Of a DNA stretch of 64,000 bases, positions 62,099-64,000 are shown piece after piece (position 1 is the first letter of the stretch; each line of letters opens with the position of its first letter). The stretch covers positions 2,911,501 to 2,975,500 of the forward strand of contig NZ_AP023441.1 of NCBI RefSeq assembly GCF_019976755.1. The letters are read 5' to 3'. This DNA comes from Nostoc sp. MS1 (GTDB taxonomy: Bacteria > Cyanobacteriota > Cyanobacteriia > Cyanobacteriales > Nostocaceae). The translations under genes were made by a program, and so were the position numbers. The notes under the pieces are model-generated. The model did no database searches and had not been told where the DNA came from. It saw only the letters and a list, made by a program, of their open reading frames with translations.

Positions 62099-62878
62099 CT
62101 AAAGTCCGGCTAACTGACTACCTGTTTGTCTAGCGTTGACTAGATATAAGTTATCTTGTCCGCGTCTGGGTGTGAATACAAAGGGTTGTTCGCGTGCTGG
62201 CTGTTGTAGGCGAGGAGGAAGCAGTGCGAAGATATTTTGGAAATCGACTGTAATTTGCTTGGTAGCGCCATCAACTATAAAACAAGATTGATTGCCGCTA
62301 CTTTGATAGTTATCATATAAAGCATTAAGCGCTTTAGCACTTAAGTCTTTGGCAGGAGAAACATAAACTAAGTACTTCTTGGCATCTAGTTCCTTAGCTT
62401 TTGCGATCGCTTTGTTGGCATCTGTGAAGAATGCAATTTGCGTATCTTTAATTTGCAAAGGGCAGGATAGCGCTGGATCTCCAGCTACTACTGTGTAGAG
62501 TTTTTGTCCAGAAGGGGCATTAACGCTAAACAATTCGTTACCTGCTGTTTGGGCTTGTGCAGCTTGGAAATCAAACCAAGCTTTAGTGACAGAACCATCA
62601 CCCAACTTCTCAACTAAACCGGGTAACAGTTTTTGAAATTCTTCTTTAGTTTGGGGAAAAGGAACGCCTTGAGGAATTTCCTGTGCTGGAATCGCTACAG
62701 CGTATTGTAATATATCGTGATATACGCTGTACCCTTGTTTCTGGTCTTCTGGGTTATTGTAAAGGCTAGTTATACCTAATGCTGGTTTGGGGGAAGACTG
62801 CGCGAGGGCAGGGCTTAATCCGCCTAGCCAAAGAACAAAGGTGAGAGTTACGGCTAAGAAGTAGGTAAACTTTTTCAC
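62099..62878 (-). CDS. Tic22-like periplasmic protein
   Basis: A 259 aa homologue of chloroplast Tic22. The signal peptide is FTYFLAVTLTFVLWLGGLSP ending in ALA. The mature domain has paired Tic22 repeats, including LFSVNAPSGQKLYTVVAGDP, QIAFFTDANKAIAKAKELDA and YLVYVSPAKDLSAKALNALY. In cyanobacteria Tic22 proteins work with Omp85 as periplasmic chaperones in outer-membrane biogenesis. The start is GTG 62878 with GGAAG 6 nt upstream; a longer frame adds only non-signal residues. Confidence 0.88.
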   Translation of the reverse strand: MKKFTYFLAVTLTFVLWLGGLSPALAQSSPKPALGITSLYNNPEDQKQGYSVYHDILQYAVAIPAQEIPQGVPFPQTKEEFQKLLPGLVEKLGDGSVTKAWFDFQAAQAQTAGNELFSVNAPSGQKLYTVVAGDPALSCPLQIKDTQIAFFTDANKAIAKAKELDAKKYLVYVSPAKDLSAKALNALYDNYQSSGNQSCFIVDGATKQITVDFQNIFALLPPRLQQPAREQPFVFTPRRGQDNLYLVNARQTGSQLAGL

Positions 62879-63367
62879 AAAAATCTTCCGTTGTAACGTT
62901 GACTGGATTATTAGGTGGTGTCTTAACAAGAATCTGCAAATATTCCGGTTGGATTATTTGCATCAAGTTGTTTTATTAGACACGCTATTTGTTAAAGGTT
63001 TATGCTGAAACTTTGTATGCCAAATTAAGCGCCAGACAATATATGTAGCAAGGCACTAATCTATGGAAACAATAGTTTTAGACAAGTTTTAGACTGCTAA
63101 ACCCGGATTTCTCACAAGCAGTAAAAAATAAATTTACATGACCTGATGTGAGGCTCTTTTCTGATACATCATCAATCAAAATTTAGGCGCAGAGATAAAT
63201 TAAGTATAAAACCGAAGTTGTTAAGTAAAAATGATTACTATTTTTTATTGCTGGTAAAATTAAAATGCTCTGTTCATAAAATATCCGCATTCCAAAACAG
63301 GACTTGAATCGGCCCAAGCCCAAAGTATCATTGATTAGAAATAAGCAAAAGGCAATTTAATTTCAAT
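62879..63367. other. Spacer between the Tic22-like gene and a transposase
   Basis: No gene is seen. It is AT-rich and should contain the end of the IS element whose transposase follows, but I could not find a convincing terminal repeat because its other end is outside the window. Confidence 0.4.
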
Positions 63368-64000
63368 TTAAGCAGTATTAGGGAGCATTTTTAAACGTCT
63401 ATGAGCAGTAGCAAATATATGTTTGTATGGACAAGAACTAGTAATTGCAATTAAAATACGGCGTGTACTTATAGTAATTAAAGCTCCTAACTTCAATAAC
63501 TTGGTACGAATAGTTCCAACAGTGGCATTTTGTAATTCAGTTTTAGCTAAACATTTTTGACGCAACGCATTCATCAAAACGTAAGCAACAGAAGAAAACC
63601 ACAGACGTAATTGATTTCCCGCAAACGTGTGGGTGCTTGTTCTATCACTAAAAAGTTCTAATTGTTGTTCTTTAAAGCGATTTTCCATCTCCCCTCGCTG
63701 ACAATATTTTTGTTTATACAGTTGACTAGGAGGTACTTTATTAGTAGCTAAAGAAGTTACAACAAAACGAATTTTAGCTCCCTTCGTCCCATATTCAACC
63801 TTACAAACAACACGACGACTACGACTCCAAGATTCACGGGTTTGATAGTCTAAAGACTTGTACCAAATTGAGTTATCAATCAAATCTTCCGCAAGCGAAG
63901 GAAGTTGTTCATCTGGCTGAAATACTGTTTCTAAAAATGAAACTACTGTTGATAGTTTTTGCTCAAACTCAAGCGAGGCTCTATTTTGAGTCGTCGTAGT
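63368..64000 (-). CDS. IS1380-family-like transposase, 5' part off window
   Basis: The C-terminal 210 residues of a DDE transposase. SWSRSRRVVCKVEYGTKGAK, IRFVVTSLATNKVPPSQLY and YCQRGEMENRFKEQQLELFS (with the catalytic Glu) are characteristic of IS1380-type enzymes; LRLWFSSVAYVLMNALRQK follows. The frame is open to base 64000, so it is a partial gene whose start lies outside. The TGA/TAA-free frame suggests an intact or recently active copy. Confidence 0.82.
   Translation of the reverse strand, partial: TTTTQNRASLEFEQKLSTVVSFLETVFQPDEQLPSLAEDLIDNSIWYKSLDYQTRESWSRSRRVVCKVEYGTKGAKIRFVVTSLATNKVPPSQLYKQKYCQRGEMENRFKEQQLELFSDRTSTHTFAGNQLRLWFSSVAYVLMNALRQKCLAKTELQNATVGTIRTKLLKLGALITISTRRILIAITSSCPYKHIFATAHRRLKMLPNTA

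Overview
This window is chromosomal DNA from a filamentous, heterocyst-type cyanobacterium of the Nostoc/Anabaena group. The evidence is many copies of the HIP1 octamer (GCGATCGC), chlorophyll and carotenoid genes (chlH, crtB, pds), two high-light-inducible (Hli) proteins, a cyanobacterial principal sigma factor, XisH/XisI-type genes, and many short tandem and palindromic intergenic repeats. The species cannot be fixed from the sequence alone.

Layout. 0-10.7 kb: the 5' part of glcD, a WG-repeat protein kinase, a Uma2 nuclease, miaA, gyrB, a 1.5 kb non-coding stretch ahead of sigA, sigA and an hli gene. 11-14 kb: an OLD-like two-gene operon (AAA ATPase plus DUF3226/TOPRIM-like protein). Both genes are broken, one by a 120 bp MITE and the other by an IS5-family element; removing each insertion restores the frame exactly. 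14-28.6 kb: mostly housekeeping and redox genes (aldo/keto reductase, bifunctional nuclease, ribE, M23 peptidase, birA, pgeF, GST, two peroxiredoxins, a glycogen-debranching enzyme carrying in-frame repeat insertions, type II NADH dehydrogenase). 29-33.4 kb: an accessory island of small toxin-antitoxin-like modules and xisH/xisI. It is studded with one dispersed palindromic repeat, and xisH and higB each carry a premature stop. 33.4-45.8 kb: chlH, an outer-membrane-type protein, an amino-acid ABC binding protein, tRNA-Ser, pds-crtB, a family 3 glycosidase and PPK2. 45.9-53.9 kb: a sulfatase with its formylglycine-generating enzyme, a PEP-CTERM protein, a beta-helix/(Pro-Thr)n/SLH surface protein, a second hli and a Na+/H+ antiporter. 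54-64 kb: a receiver protein lacking the phospho-acceptor Asp, mazG, tRNA-Val with a transposon remnant downstream, an FHA-PrsW fusion, a GntR regulator divergent from leuA with two operators, a Tic22-like protein and a partial IS1380-type transposase.

The most striking feature lies just downstream of tRNA-Val (56283-56733). It is about 450 bp long, begins and ends in TGTACA, carries repeated units resembling TnsB sites at both ends, and holds a short CRISPR array whose repeat looks like that of type V-K CRISPR-associated transposons (CAST). The last repeat is atypical. The 17 bases after it match the 3' end of the adjacent tRNA-Val gene at 15 of 17 positions, and the tRNA copy is preceded by GGTT, a good Cas12k-type PAM. 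The tip of the element lies 51 bp from that PAM. There are no tns or cas12k genes, so this looks like an internally deleted or non-autonomous CAST that has kept its ends and its tRNA-homing guide.

Regulation visible in the sequence: HLR1-like (RpaB) sites before both hli genes, twin ATTGTATACAAT operators between gntR and leuA, intrinsic terminators after gyrB, sigA, hli2 and ndb, and two hairpins in the sigA leader.
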